Positions 43,916 to 53,591 of a DNA stretch of 61,515 nt are shown piece by piece. The translations under genes were made by a program, and so were the position numbers. Origin of the DNA: Lachnospiraceae bacterium. Lineage in GTDB: Bacteria; Bacillota; Clostridia; Lachnospirales; Lachnospiraceae. The stretch spans positions 1-61,515 of the forward strand of contig JAFUFI010000033.1 in the NCBI GenBank assembly GCA_017469945.1, given 5' to 3'. The notes under the pieces are model-generated. The model was given only the letters and a program-made list of their open reading frames with translations. It was not told the DNA's origin and searched no databases. Position 1 is the stretch's first letter, and every line of letters begins with the position of its first letter.

Positions 43916-45538
43916 ATGAAGATTGATTCAACCGAAAAAACACGCAAAATCTTTTCAGAAAGTGATGCTCTTTCCATAGACAATGCTTTTCATACTTTTA
44001 GAAAAAAAGTATTCGGCTCAAAGGAACATTCTCCTGTTTATATTGTTGTAACTACCATCCTCTGTACTTTCTTATGCTATTTCTATGACATGATTTACGG
44101 TCTCGGTTGCCCTGATACATTAAGCGAGGGCGTCTTTATCTTCAGAAATGCGAACTATGCAACCGAGCAGGCTCGTTGGATGATTCGCTTTGTTAATCAA
44201 TTCTTCTCGAGAAATATAGTTATTCCATTCATTGTTATAGTTTTTTACTGCACCTGTATTGGTATATCTGTATATATCATTTGCCGAATGACGAAACTTT
44301 TTAAGCCCCTGACACAAGTTCTGCTCACTGCTATGATGGTTACGTTTCCTATCATCCTTCATCATCTCGCATTTTATTATATGGGGCTCGCATTTTGCCT
44401 TTCTTTCCTTTTGACTGTTATTGGAGTTGCCCTTATTAGGAAGCGTAAGATTTATTCTGTAATTTTAGGTACTCTGTGCTTTTTAGTTATGCTTGGGCTT
44501 TATCAGGCATATGTTGGGGCTATTTCTGCTCTTTGTCTCGTATTATTTATCTACGATATGATGAATGAACAGAAGCTTTCATCAGCTTTTAAAAATCTAC
44601 TCCTTTGCGCAGCGTCAGGAGTTATTGCTTGTCTTGTAAATATCCCCGTTTACAAACTCATGATAAGACTTTATCACTTAGATTCCTCAAATCGTGTGGA
44701 TCAGTTTTCCATATCTTCAATATTCAAACACCTTGGCTTTTCTTTAAAACACTCCTACATCTGGTTTTTCTCCTTTTTCAAGGAAAAAGTATTAGCCAGA
44801 AGCTATCTTTATACGATTCTATTTTTGATTATTCTGATACTCTCTGTTTCTTTAGTTATTATTCTGATAAAGAAAAAACAGATAATTCGCGCATGCCTAA
44901 CAATTGTTTCCATTATCGTCCTCCCTCTTGCTATGAATCTTTTGCTTATACTGATTCCCGAAAACGGTATGAGGGATATGCTCAGATACCAGTATGTTTA
45001 CATATATCTCTTGCTGTTTTTACTGCATGATAAGCTTCCTGCTTCCTTAATCAATGTATTCCTAAAATATATTTCCTCCTTTGCGATCGTACTTATGCTC
45101 ATAGGAAATATTGTTACCGGTACCTGTACTGCATATATGTATAAGTTCAGCTACGACCACTACAAGCAAGCGTTTTTGCAAGCTATGTCAGATGTAAGTA
45201 AATTAGACGGCTACACGCTAAACGAAACTACTATTCTAACGGGCGGAACACCATCATTACAAGAAATCTACGAAAGAAATCAGCTAATATTTAAGTATGC
45301 CGCAGGCGAAGGCGGACCCGTATTCTACTATGGTCTGTTTGGCTCTACCACATGCAGAAAAAGTTTTTTCTATGATTTTATGGGAATAGATGCAGGGGAT
45401 TTATCCTATGATGAATTCCTAAATATCATTCAGAGTAAAGAATATAAAGAAATGCCTTTATGGCCGGCAGACGGTTCTATAAAAATGATAGACGAAATAG
45501 CGGTTATCAAATTTGAAAATGAACCACCTACCAATTAG
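43916..45538 (+). CDS. GtrII-like polytopic membrane glycosyltransferase
   Basis: A 540-residue membrane protein with about ten or eleven helices, starting near residue 42. It resembles the 'glucosyl transferase GtrII' family, polyprenyl-phosphate-sugar-dependent enzymes that decorate surface polymers. Supporting features are an early Asp-rich extracytoplasmic loop after helix 1 ('YDMIYGLGCPDTLSEG'), with other loops short, and a soluble C-terminal part of about 130 residues. The gene is clearly richer in A and T than its neighbours, with many TTT, ATT and TTA codons, which suggests acquisition. No flippase or polymer genes are adjacent. The assignment rests on topology and a few motifs. Confidence 0.7.
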   Translation: MKIDSTEKTRKIFSESDALSIDNAFHTFRKKVFGSKEHSPVYIVVTTILCTFLCYFYDMIYGLGCPDTLSEGVFIFRNANYATEQARWMIRFVNQFFSRNIVIPFIVIVFYCTCIGISVYIICRMTKLFKPLTQVLLTAMMVTFPIILHHLAFYYMGLAFCLSFLLTVIGVALIRKRKIYSVILGTLCFLVMLGLYQAYVGAISALCLVLFIYDMMNEQKLSSAFKNLLLCAASGVIACLVNIPVYKLMIRLYHLDSSNRVDQFSISSIFKHLGFSLKHSYIWFFSFFKEKVLARSYLYTILFLIILILSVSLVIILIKKKQIIRACLTIVSIIVLPLAMNLLLILIPENGMRDMLRYQYVYIYLLLFLLHDKLPASLINVFLKYISSFAIVLMLIGNIVTGTCTAYMYKFSYDHYKQAFLQAMSDVSKLDGYTLNETTILTGGTPSLQEIYERNQLIFKYAAGEGGPVFYYGLFGSTTCRKSFFYDFMGIDAGDLSYDEFLNIIQSKEYKEMPLWPADGSIKMIDEIAVIKFENEPPTN

Positions 45539-45564
45539 AACTAAATCGTCAAAGTGTACTTTTC

Positions 45565-45600
45565 CCCCCTTCGAATTAACTACTCGGAGGGGGCTTTTAG
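45565..45600 (+). terminator. Terminator after the GtrII-like gene
   Basis: A C-rich stem (45565-45574 with 45584-45593, one G-T wobble) is followed by CTTTT. Confidence 0.75.
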
Positions 45601-45609
45601 TACAATTAT

Positions 45610-46503
45610 TTAGTATTTTGTTGTTATAGGATAGTTTGTTTCTATCCAGTTTCTTGCGAGAGGAAGCCACATCTGTACTTCCGGTACAATCTCTTTTCCG
45701 ACATTACCTGCAGTAAGCTTATTGGCAAGTCCGGTTCCATGACCGCCGTGAGGGAAAATATGAAGTTCCGTACTTACACCTTCTTTGCGAAGAGCAGACA
45801 CGAGCATCAGGGAATTCTCAACAGGTACCGTTCCGTCTTCAAAAGTATGCCAGATAAAGCAAGGGGGCGTGTCTTTTGTTATATTCTTTTCGATTGAAAG
45901 AAACTCCGTAATAGGGATTCCCTTTCTCTCTGAAAAGCTGTCTGCGGTTTCAAGATCCCCGCTAATACACTTTGCGGATCCCGCGTGAGCAAACGTTTCA
46001 GCCGATATAACCGGATAGTTAAATATATGACCATTCGGTCTAATAGATTCTTTTACCTCACTTAAATCTTTTTCGCTGATTCCCTCGCTTTTTGCAATGA
46101 TCTTTGCGAGAAAATCCTTATTCCAAAATACGCCAAGGCAGGCCGCTAGATGACCTCCCGCAGATGATCCCTGTACGATTATCTTATCTGTATCAATATG
46201 CCATTCTTCAGCACGTTTTCTTAATAATCTGACTGAATAAGCAAGCTCCGACAATGCAATAGGGAACTGAGAAGGGCCTGTAGAGTATCTCAGTACAGCT
46301 GTATGGCATCCCATAGCTGCGAAGGCAAGGGCCAGAGGTTCCGACTCGCGGTCGGATGTATGGTCATATCCGCCGCCGGGGCAGATGATAACCATTGGTC
46401 TTTTTTCTACTCCGAGATTTACAGAATATTCCTGAATATATGTATACAGTGCTGCATATTCTTCCGAACCCGGCATCTTTATATTTATCTTTTCGTGGAT
46501 CAT
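45610..46503 (-). CDS. Alpha/beta hydrolase, acetyl-esterase type
   Basis: A carbohydrate-esterase-like serine hydrolase: oxyanion motif 'PGGGYDHTSDRES', nucleophile Ser in 'GSSAGGHLA', Asp in 'TFEDGTVP' and His in 'GGHGTGL'. These features and the length (297 residues) fit the acetylxylan-esterase-type group of BD-FAE/AXE enzymes that remove acetyl groups from xylooligosaccharides. There is no signal peptide, so it likely acts in the cytoplasm on imported sugars, like the GH5 and GH31 enzymes. Substrate is inferred. Confidence 0.85.
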   Translation of the reverse strand: MIHEKINIKMPGSEEYAALYTYIQEYSVNLGVEKRPMVIICPGGGYDHTSDRESEPLALAFAAMGCHTAVLRYSTGPSQFPIALSELAYSVRLLRKRAEEWHIDTDKIIVQGSSAGGHLAACLGVFWNKDFLAKIIAKSEGISEKDLSEVKESIRPNGHIFNYPVISAETFAHAGSAKCISGDLETADSFSERKGIPITEFLSIEKNITKDTPPCFIWHTFEDGTVPVENSLMLVSALRKEGVSTELHIFPHGGHGTGLANKLTAGNVGKEIVPEVQMWLPLARNWIETNYPITTKY

Positions 46504-46536
46504 ATTTATCTTCCTATAATTTTATTTGTAAAACAA

Positions 46537-46562
46537 CTCCCCTGTAAGAAACAGGGGAGCTT
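46537..46562 (-). terminator. Terminator after the small FakA-C-like gene
   Basis: Arms 46537-46545 and 46551-46559 pair perfectly. On the minus strand the stem is followed by TTGTTTTA. Confidence 0.8.
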
Positions 46563-46583
46563 CAATCTGACATATTGCTGTTA

Positions 46584-46847
46584 TTATCCCTGAAGGCCTC
46601 TGGACTGACGGTCCATATCTTCAACGACAATATCAAAGATCTCGCCAAGAGATCTGCAGTACTCGAGGATTTTCCAAGGCTCGTTGGTATGGTAATGCAC
46701 CTTCATAAGGTCCTCATCTCCGCCGCCTGCATAACTGTCTCCGACAAAGTTGTTGATAATGTATTCTCTGAGATCATCCTCATCCATCTCACAACCCTCA
46801 ATAAGAAGCTGTGTGTCGTAACGAAATTCAATGCTCTGTTCTTCCAT
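46584..46847 (-). CDS. Stand-alone domain resembling the C-terminus of FakA
   Basis: The 87-residue protein resembles the last part of fatty-acid kinase FakA: 'EFRYDTQLLIEG', a helix-rich middle, 'GDSYAGGGDEDLMKVHYHTNEP' (about 46-67, described by position), 'GEIFDIVVEDMDRQ' at the end. The kinase (DAK2) and middle domains are absent, and no fakB/degV gene lies next to it. I chose the ATG at 46847, which has AGGAGATATT before it; the longer frame adds 29 residues with no family match. It has its own terminator. It might be a partner of a distant FakA/FakB system or an independent regulator. This is inference. Confidence 0.75.
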   Translation of the reverse strand: MEEQSIEFRYDTQLLIEGCEMDEDDLREYIINNFVGDSYAGGGDEDLMKVHYHTNEPWKILEYCRSLGEIFDIVVEDMDRQSRGLQG

Positions 46848-46994
46848 AATATCTCCTATCTGCCGATCCCGGCACCGGTACTTAATGCAGTCCGCAAGGA
46901 TAGTTTTATACTTCCTTGCCCCCACGAGAGACATTCTACCATAATTGCCTGCCGGGACGCAACTTTCGTTGAAGCGACAGATATTTTTTATCAG

Positions 46995-49346
46995 TTATTC
47001 CCCAATAAGCATCTGATAACTTTCGATTTTCCTTACTTTCCCTGACTGAATCAGTGCAAATATGAAAGCAACCGTCACCATCCCTATTGCGATTATTATT
47101 ACTCCGGGAACAGGAATATAAAAATTACATTTCATAAGTCCAAAGCCGCGCATAACCATTGACATGTAAGGATTAGCTGCATAGTACGAAGCAACAGAAA
47201 AAACAGCCGCTGCAAAAACTATGGAAGGCATAAAACTAAGCGCCGTCTGAAGTACAAGACTTCCTGAAGTGTATCCTATAGCCTTATAGATTCCGTAATC
47301 TCTGCGTTTATTGTAGATAAAGGCTTTGATAAGAAGGTAGAGTATCAACACAATAACCACCGCTGAAATCGAGCAAAGAAGCACAAGCATCAGTGTAGAA
47401 ATATCTTTGAACGTAGTCATATTTCCTTCAAGCGTATCAAAGAAATTCATCGCAGAAACCACATGATTTCCATACTTCTCCAAAGCTTCATCCAAAATCT
47501 TTTGAGAAGCCTTTGCATCATCGCAGTCAAACCAGTAATATGCAGGGCTGTACTCAAAATCAATTAAATGCTGCGCAGCCTTTTCGCTCATAACTGCTTC
47601 TTTTCCGGAATTGTTGCAGGTCTGTACAAGGCCGGTTATAAGGTAACTGTGTTTTTTAGAGCCATAATCAAGCTTAACCTCATCTCCGATAGCATATCCG
47701 TACTGTTTCGCAAACCTTCCGCTGACTGCGATCTCATTGTCGTACTCCGGCAATCTTCCTTTGTAGCAAACCTCTTTGTTATTCATTTTTGTCACATCAT
47801 CAAAAATATATGTAACAAGTCTGTCCTCATTGTTATAATTGAGGTTCAGCATTATCATACTTCGGATATTGGAAACATCGTTTCGAGCCTCAAGATACTT
47901 AAGAGCATCTTCTTTTGTCTCATAGTCAAAGGCAACTACGCCGCCGCAAGTTTCAAATGTAAGGATTCCGAGCTTGGGATTTCTGCTAAAATTCTCGTAC
48001 ATTAAAAGCGCTACTACGCAGACAAACATTAAAAGCCCGGTTACAAAAAAGGTTATGGTGTTTTGCTTCATATTTGTAAATAAGGACTTTAAAGCAAGGC
48101 TGATATTAATACCAAAAACCGACTTATCAAGTCGTATATGATTTCTCTTAAAATTATGGTTTTCAACGCCTTCTCTTAAAGCAACTATAGGATGTATCTT
48201 CCTGATCTTTCCTGCTGCGATAAGTGTTACAAAGAAGGTAAATAATACCACAAATACTACAGGAATAATGCTGCAGATCGGATTAAACGATACGGTATAA
48301 GGAACCCCCATCTGCCCCACGATTATCTTTGTCATAACAGGCATGAGGGTATATGAAAATCCCGCACCGATCAGGCTTCCGATACATGACAGCGTAATAA
48401 ACAGGGCAAACAAGGATCCGATTATGTCTCTCCCTGTATAACCAATGGCTTTAAGCGCACCGATGGTTTTCATATTCTCTCTGATGTAATTCGCAATACT
48501 GTTTGACAGCATAAGGGCGATAACTACAACGATGATTATGGTAAGGGTAAGGAAAGAAGCAGCTAATATCAACGATAAAAAGGTTTTGTTTGATATAGTA
48601 TCCGGCAAAAGCGCTGCCAGCGCGAGAGCTCCCGGATTTTGACTCAGTACGTCATTTCCTACACGGATCCTGAAGCTTCCCGGGTTTACGTCTTCCTTAA
48701 GTTTGAAGCTTATAATGATCGTCTCAGCTACAGATCCATCTCTTTCAAAGAGTTCATCATAGCTTTTATCATCGAGAATAAATTCATAATTTCCGGTATT
48801 GTTACATCCAAAGTAGGTTGTATTGATAAAGCCTCTTACACAAAAGGAGTACTTCTTTCCAAGGAGTTCGAATGTGTATGTATCCCCGAGTTCATATCCA
48901 CCGGAAGTGTTGAACTGGTAGGGAAGATAGATATACCCTTCGGTTATCGATATGTCTTCCTTAACGATCTCGGTTCTGTTCATCTTAGTTTCAAAAGCAG
49001 CAGAATCGTAGACTATAAGTCCGGGGGCTACGTTTCCGTTTCCAAAGGGCAAAGATACATTGCTGTAACCAAGGCATCTGTAGGTTTCATACTTTTCGGT
49101 ATCTGCCCCTAAAAGATCCTCTATAAACTCATCATCAATGCCGTCAAGGTCCTCTCCGATCCAGAGGTATCCGTCTCCTGCATCAAGTCTTTTGGCCTCT
49201 TTTGCAGCTGTCGGATAAGCGTCCAGGAATATAAGAAGCGAAACTCCCACAAGCATTGCCGCCATAAACATAAGGAGGAAAAGTCCAATAGAAGTTCCCT
49301 TGTTTTTTCTGAAATTTGATTTTGCGAGAAGTATTGTTTTTTCCAT
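46995..49346 (-). CDS. FtsX-like ABC transporter permease
   Basis: The permease of an ABC transporter of the MacB/BceB mechanotransmission type. The 783 residues have a helix near 20-40, an extracytoplasmic domain of about 200 residues, then three helices (about 255-375), a fifth near 420-440, a second extracytoplasmic domain, and three more helices at the end. Each FtsX region has the usual coupling 'EGVENHNFKRN' and 'RKIESYQ' ends. The large outer domains and the pairing with a two-component system suggest detoxification or sensing of a peptide antibiotic. I start at the ATG at 49346, two bases after the ATPase stop; the longer frame begins with GTG. Confidence 0.88.
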   Translation of the reverse strand: MEKTILLAKSNFRKNKGTSIGLFLLMFMAAMLVGVSLLIFLDAYPTAAKEAKRLDAGDGYLWIGEDLDGIDDEFIEDLLGADTEKYETYRCLGYSNVSLPFGNGNVAPGLIVYDSAAFETKMNRTEIVKEDISITEGYIYLPYQFNTSGGYELGDTYTFELLGKKYSFCVRGFINTTYFGCNNTGNYEFILDDKSYDELFERDGSVAETIIISFKLKEDVNPGSFRIRVGNDVLSQNPGALALAALLPDTISNKTFLSLILAASFLTLTIIIVVVIALMLSNSIANYIRENMKTIGALKAIGYTGRDIIGSLFALFITLSCIGSLIGAGFSYTLMPVMTKIIVGQMGVPYTVSFNPICSIIPVVFVVLFTFFVTLIAAGKIRKIHPIVALREGVENHNFKRNHIRLDKSVFGINISLALKSLFTNMKQNTITFFVTGLLMFVCVVALLMYENFSRNPKLGILTFETCGGVVAFDYETKEDALKYLEARNDVSNIRSMIMLNLNYNNEDRLVTYIFDDVTKMNNKEVCYKGRLPEYDNEIAVSGRFAKQYGYAIGDEVKLDYGSKKHSYLITGLVQTCNNSGKEAVMSEKAAQHLIDFEYSPAYYWFDCDDAKASQKILDEALEKYGNHVVSAMNFFDTLEGNMTTFKDISTLMLVLLCSISAVVIVLILYLLIKAFIYNKRRDYGIYKAIGYTSGSLVLQTALSFMPSIVFAAAVFSVASYYAANPYMSMVMRGFGLMKCNFYIPVPGVIIIAIGMVTVAFIFALIQSGKVRKIESYQMLIGE

Positions 49347-49348
49347 AT

Positions 49349-50104
49349 TTACCACCCCATCGAAATAAGAAAATCGCTCAGTTTCTGGTGGCGTTCCTTA
49401 TCACCGTGCACATATTTTCCGAGGTTACATTCTCCCGCTATCTCACCATCTTTGACGTAGAGAACGCGGTTTCCTCTTCTCGCGCTTGTTATATCGTGGG
49501 TAACCATAACAATGGACTGGCCGCTTTCGTTGAACGCTGTAAGGGCGTCAAGAACGTCTTTTCCTGTTTTTGAATTAAGCGCTCCGGTGGGCTCATCGGC
49601 GAAAACAAGTCCGGGAGAATTGATAAGTGCTCTCGCTATTCCGACTCTTTGCGCCTCGCCACCTGAGATCTGGGTGGGAAATTTATCCCATAGGGATTCT
49701 TCTATATCTACTGATTTAAGTATCTCCTTTGCTTTTTCCGCTACTTCCTTTTTATTTTTATTGGTCAGAAGGCCTGCTGCCATAACATTATCAAAAACGC
49801 TCATAGAGTCAACGAGGTATACCTGCTGGAAAACGAAGCCGCAATTCTTTCTTCTAAAGAAGGCCAATTCATCCGTTGACATCTTTGTAATATCTTTATC
49901 ACCAAAGGTTATCTCTCCGAGGCTGGGCTTATCCATTCCCGAAAGGGCGTAGAGAAGAGTTGATTTACCGGCTCCGCTGGCTCCCATAATTATTGTAAAA
50001 TCGCCCTCGTAAATCTCCATATCGATGTTTTTGAGGACATGCTGCATATTGCCGCCGCTTGAAAAAGTTTTGCATAGCTTGTTTGTTTTAATAAGTGTGT
50101 TCAT
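49349..50104 (-). CDS. ABC transporter ATP-binding protein
   Basis: The ATPase partner of the FtsX-like permease. Walker A 'GASGAGKST' at 41-49, a Q-loop in 'VFQQVYL', the signature 'SGGEAQRVGIARAL', Walker B 'LVFADEPTGAL' and the switch His in 'MVTHD' are all present. The 251 residues and sequence class match the LolD/MacB/BceA group. It is translationally linked to the permease gene (two-base gap) and lies about 100 bases after the sensor kinase gene. Confidence 0.94.
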   Translation of the reverse strand: MNTLIKTNKLCKTFSSGGNMQHVLKNIDMEIYEGDFTIIMGASGAGKSTLLYALSGMDKPSLGEITFGDKDITKMSTDELAFFRRKNCGFVFQQVYLVDSMSVFDNVMAAGLLTNKNKKEVAEKAKEILKSVDIEESLWDKFPTQISGGEAQRVGIARALINSPGLVFADEPTGALNSKTGKDVLDALTAFNESGQSIVMVTHDITSARRGNRVLYVKDGEIAGECNLGKYVHGDKERHQKLSDFLISMGW

Positions 50105-50200
50105 TTTGTATTTCCTCCTTGCTATGCGCTAATAATACCTTTTCAATCCTTAAATGCCTTTAAAAAACTCTTAAATAATCCTTAAATCCGCTCCCTACAT

Positions 50201-51439
50201 TTAAACGATCCTGATTCCGAATGTTACCGCAAAGCCTTTCTCCGGTCTTTTTATACTAAAGGATCCGTTCATTTTGTTTAAAAAGTAATCCGCAAGGTAT
50301 AGCCCAAGTCCCGCTCCTTCTTTCTCTGAAGCATTACTGCCTCTTTTGTACTTTTCTTTTAAAAGCGGAAGCTCGTCATCTTTTGCTCCCGGTCCGTAAT
50401 CGCCAATGGTTACAAGTAAATACTCTCCCCTATTCTCCGTCCTGACGTATATTTCCGTATTTGCATACTTGTATGAGTTGGTAAATACGTTGTCGAATGC
50501 CTGCTGAAGTCTTAGTCTGTCAATATAAACGCTGCAAGGCGGAATATCAAAATCCCCCGTTCTGTTTAGATAGTCGGAATTCTTTATCAGCTCTTTTACT
50601 GTTTCGGACTCGTATCTCGAAGGATTTACATCAATCTCAGTTATATCCTTTACACTGGAATGAAACAGATTGTCAGCCAGATTTGTTATCTGATCGGCTT
50701 TGATATTGATGCTGTTGAAAAGCTCCTTGGTTCTGTCTTCTTTTGTAAGCTCATATCCTATCTCGGAAGTTGACTTTATTGAAGCTATCGGAGTTTTTAT
50801 GTCATGTGACAGCTTTGCGATCATTTCCTTTTTTTCATCATTGGCTTTTTTCTCCGCCGCTTTCGATTTTTTAAGCTCGGTCCGCATAAGGTCAAAACTC
50901 TCGGTAAAAGCTCCGAATGCCCGCCCCTTGTCAAGACTAAGGGGAATATCGAGGTCTCCTCCCGCCACGCGAACTGCAAATTCATTCATTTTTTTAAAGG
51001 GATCGGTTACAGTCTTTTTGATGTAAAAAAGGAATATTAAGATTAAGATCAGTTGCACAATAGATATGCCGGAGATCAAAGTAAATATCTGCCTCTTGAT
51101 AGATTCAATTTTAGAGGGTATGTCGTTGTGAATAAGAAGAAGGCATCCACCGGATGCGTTAAGAATAGTATCGCTGTTTTTGATCGCTTCATTAAGACTT
51201 GTAGATACTTCTTCGGATGTTTTGTATATGAGTTCTCCTTTTTCGTCAAGTATGGAGTAGTTAAGTGCAGTGTTATATTTTTCTTCCTCTCCGAAGTTTT
51301 CCTTTACGCTCATAAGTACTTCGTTAACGGCTACGGCATCCTGCTTTGCCATATCAATTCTGCCTGCAAAATAGAAGGTCAGCCCGATCTCAAGAAAAAT
51401 ACTTATGGCTAAAAATACGATCAATGGAGTTTTTTTCAT
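50201..51439 (-). CDS. Sensor histidine kinase
   Basis: Membrane histidine kinase with helices near 6-26 and 118-140 that bracket a small extracytoplasmic sensor of about 90 residues. A HAMP domain (about 141-195), the phosphorylated His212 in 'KLSHDIKTPIASIKS', and the ATP-binding motifs 'NAFDNVFTNSYKYA'-like N box, 'DYGPG' and 'GAGLGLYLA' follow. The 412-residue length is ordinary. It is followed by the ABC transporter genes and preceded by the response regulator, so it likely controls the transporter. Confidence 0.92.
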   Translation of the reverse strand: MKKTPLIVFLAISIFLEIGLTFYFAGRIDMAKQDAVAVNEVLMSVKENFGEEEKYNTALNYSILDEKGELIYKTSEEVSTSLNEAIKNSDTILNASGGCLLLIHNDIPSKIESIKRQIFTLISGISIVQLILILIFLFYIKKTVTDPFKKMNEFAVRVAGGDLDIPLSLDKGRAFGAFTESFDLMRTELKKSKAAEKKANDEKKEMIAKLSHDIKTPIASIKSTSEIGYELTKEDRTKELFNSINIKADQITNLADNLFHSSVKDITEIDVNPSRYESETVKELIKNSDYLNRTGDFDIPPCSVYIDRLRLQQAFDNVFTNSYKYANTEIYVRTENRGEYLLVTIGDYGPGAKDDELPLLKEKYKRGSNASEKEGAGLGLYLADYFLNKMNGSFSIKRPEKGFAVTFGIRIV

Positions 51440-51451
51440 TTTGTCCCCCGG

Positions 51452-52156
51452 TCAGTTTCCTGATATAAATCTGTATCCCTCTTTCCAGACTGTCTTTATA
51501 TATTCCGGGTTTTGAGGATCTTTTTCTATCTCTTCACGAATCTTTCTTATATGGACATTAAGTGTTCCGTCCGTAGTAAACTTATCGTTCCAGACATTGT
51601 CGAACAGTTCGGCTTTTGTGACAAGTCTATCATGATTGTCCGTAAGGTATTTTAGAAGTTTAAATTCGATAGCAGTCAGTTTCTTTAACTTGCCGTCAAC
51701 AAAGATCTGCTTATTTACGCTGTCAAGCTTTAATATTCCGTCATCATAATCTTTGCCCGTCTTTTCATTTTCTTCCTGCTGATCCGCTGCTTCTCCATAC
51801 CTCTTAAGGACAACTTTTACCTTGGCAAGGAGTACGCCGAGAGAATATGGCTTTTCGATGTAATCATCCCCGCCTATATTAAGGGCAATGATCTTGTCGT
51901 CATCGGTATTTCTGGCCGATATAAAAAGAATTGGAATATTTAACGTTTCCCTTATCTTTTTGCAAAGCTCAAATCCGCTTCCGTCCGATAAGTTGATATC
52001 AAGAAGAATAAGCCTAGGCTTTTCGCTTTTTAAAACCTCTTCTGCCTCAGCCCTGCTGTATACAGCCTTTGTCTTTACCTCAAACATATTGAAATATTCG
52101 CAGGTATTGTCAGCAAGCATCTTTTCGTCATCAATTATAAGGCAATCGTAATTCAT
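51452..52156 (-). CDS. OmpR/PhoB-family response regulator
   Basis: Receiver domain with the phospho-acceptor Asp53 ('LLDINL'), acidic pair 'IIDDE', conserved Thr/Ser and Lys ('FISARN', 'IEKPYS'), then a C-terminal winged-helix DNA-binding domain ('LTAIEFKLLKYLTDNHDRLV' and 'TLNVHIRKIREEIEKDP'). I start at the ATG at 52156 (GGAG six bases before); a TTG four codons earlier is the alternative. It lies 12 bases before the sensor kinase gene and 17 after the diguanylate cyclase gene, so all five genes may share a transcript. Confidence 0.94.
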   Translation of the reverse strand: MNYDCLIIDDEKMLADNTCEYFNMFEVKTKAVYSRAEAEEVLKSEKPRLILLDINLSDGSGFELCKKIRETLNIPILFISARNTDDDKIIALNIGGDDYIEKPYSLGVLLAKVKVVLKRYGEAADQQEENEKTGKDYDDGILKLDSVNKQIFVDGKLKKLTAIEFKLLKYLTDNHDRLVTKAELFDNVWNDKFTTDGTLNVHIRKIREEIEKDPQNPEYIKTVWKEGYRFISGN

Positions 52157-52173
52157 CCCCGTCTCCAACAGTC

Positions 52174-53532
52174 TTATTTATATACGGAATATCCATTCTT
52201 ACCTTTTTCTTTTGTTACATACAAAGCCTTGTCTGCCTGTTCAAAAAGCTCGTCCGTACTTTCGGCATAGTATCCGTGTGAAATGCCGATGGATAAGGTG
52301 ATGGGCGGCTCTTTCTCCCCGGGCTTTGAAAGCTCTTCCTTAAGACTATCAAGCTTTTCTGTAATAAACGGCATCCTGCTGCGCTCGATATTTTTAAGGA
52401 TTATTGCAAACTCATCTCCGCCGATTCGGCAGACATGATCAGTAGGCTTAAATGTTTTTTCAAGCGTTACCGCAACCCTTTTTAGTACAAGGTCTCCCAC
52501 CTCATGACCCATAGTGTCGTTAAACTTTTTGAAATTATCAACATCGACAATAATAAAACAGGTATTCTTTACATCTATTTCAGGCAAAATCTTATAATAG
52601 CCTGCTCTGTTGTACACACCCGTCAGCTCGTCGTGAGTCGCCTTATAGTTAAGCTGGTTGATACTCGCCTGATTATCCTCATACATTTTGTTGTAAGCCT
52701 TGGCAAGAAATCTAAACTCCATGGATCCAAGATCGTCAATCTTTCGATTTTCCTGTATATCCTTTACCGCCTTGAGGATGGGCGTTATGCCAAGATGCAT
52801 CGTTATGATCATCACTATAAGGTATATGATTACCTGAGCAATGATAAGCGTACGAGTGATACGAGTATTGTGCTGATATCGGTTTTCTAAATAGTCCTTA
52901 CTTATCTCGGCGAGGCGGTCTATTTCGGCTTGCCCCTCATCCATATTTTCGATAATACTTCCCTTTAAGGAGTAGTAGTTTTCTTCAAAGAGCATCTTCC
53001 TTGCAAGAGCCATCTTTTCTTCTTTGGGAAGATCTGCGTCCTCTTCTTTAAGTCTTATTTTACGAAGCTCCTCCGGAATATCCGTGTAACCGTTGGCATC
53101 TATTACCAGCTTCATTACATAAAATTCCGTCTCCATTAGCCTGTTTGAACCGTTCATAGCCTGCTGGAATTTTTCAAGAGCTCCGGCGCATTCCGGATAC
53201 TTTGCTATCTCCGCTAGAGCTTTATCCCGGCGCTTTGTAACGTTTACTTCTTCAAAGTAATCATTGAGATATTGAAGCTCACCGTTATCGGTAAATCTAA
53301 GCACCATTACGGTCAGATAGTCAGAAGCCTCTTTCAGCCCTTCAGCCTTTGTGTGAAGATCCGCGAACCCTTCCGATGCTGCGGAAAGTACTCTATAATT
53401 TCGATATGATAAAAAAGTGTAGTACAGAAGTGCTATTGATACAACAGCCGTCACAAAGATCATAACTATCTGAAGCTTTTTCAGAGAAAGTCCTGATCTG
53501 TCTCCGGTCTTTACGGTTTTGTCTTTTCCCAT
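52174..53532 (-). CDS. Membrane diguanylate cyclase (GGDEF)
   Basis: Predicted to make cyclic di-GMP. Two membrane helices (about 20-42 and 235-255) flank a sensor of about 190 residues that is mostly helical. The C-terminal GGDEF domain has 'DELTGVYNRAGYY', 'DVDNFKKFND' with the metal Asp, and the active-site 'RIGGDEFAII', so it is catalytically intact. The inhibitory RxxD site five residues before GGDEF is not kept ('KPTD'). I start at the ATG at 53532. The longer frame starts with TTG inside the ribosome site. It lies at the head of the two-component/ABC gene row. Confidence 0.9.
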   Translation of the reverse strand: MGKDKTVKTGDRSGLSLKKLQIVMIFVTAVVSIALLYYTFLSYRNYRVLSAASEGFADLHTKAEGLKEASDYLTVMVLRFTDNGELQYLNDYFEEVNVTKRRDKALAEIAKYPECAGALEKFQQAMNGSNRLMETEFYVMKLVIDANGYTDIPEELRKIRLKEEDADLPKEEKMALARKMLFEENYYSLKGSIIENMDEGQAEIDRLAEISKDYLENRYQHNTRITRTLIIAQVIIYLIVMIITMHLGITPILKAVKDIQENRKIDDLGSMEFRFLAKAYNKMYEDNQASINQLNYKATHDELTGVYNRAGYYKILPEIDVKNTCFIIVDVDNFKKFNDTMGHEVGDLVLKRVAVTLEKTFKPTDHVCRIGGDEFAIILKNIERSRMPFITEKLDSLKEELSKPGEKEPPITLSIGISHGYYAESTDELFEQADKALYVTKEKGKNGYSVYK

Positions 53533-53591
53533 AGACTCTCGGTCCTCCAATGTTAGTACCGTTGTTGCAAAGCCTGTTTCATTTATTGTAA

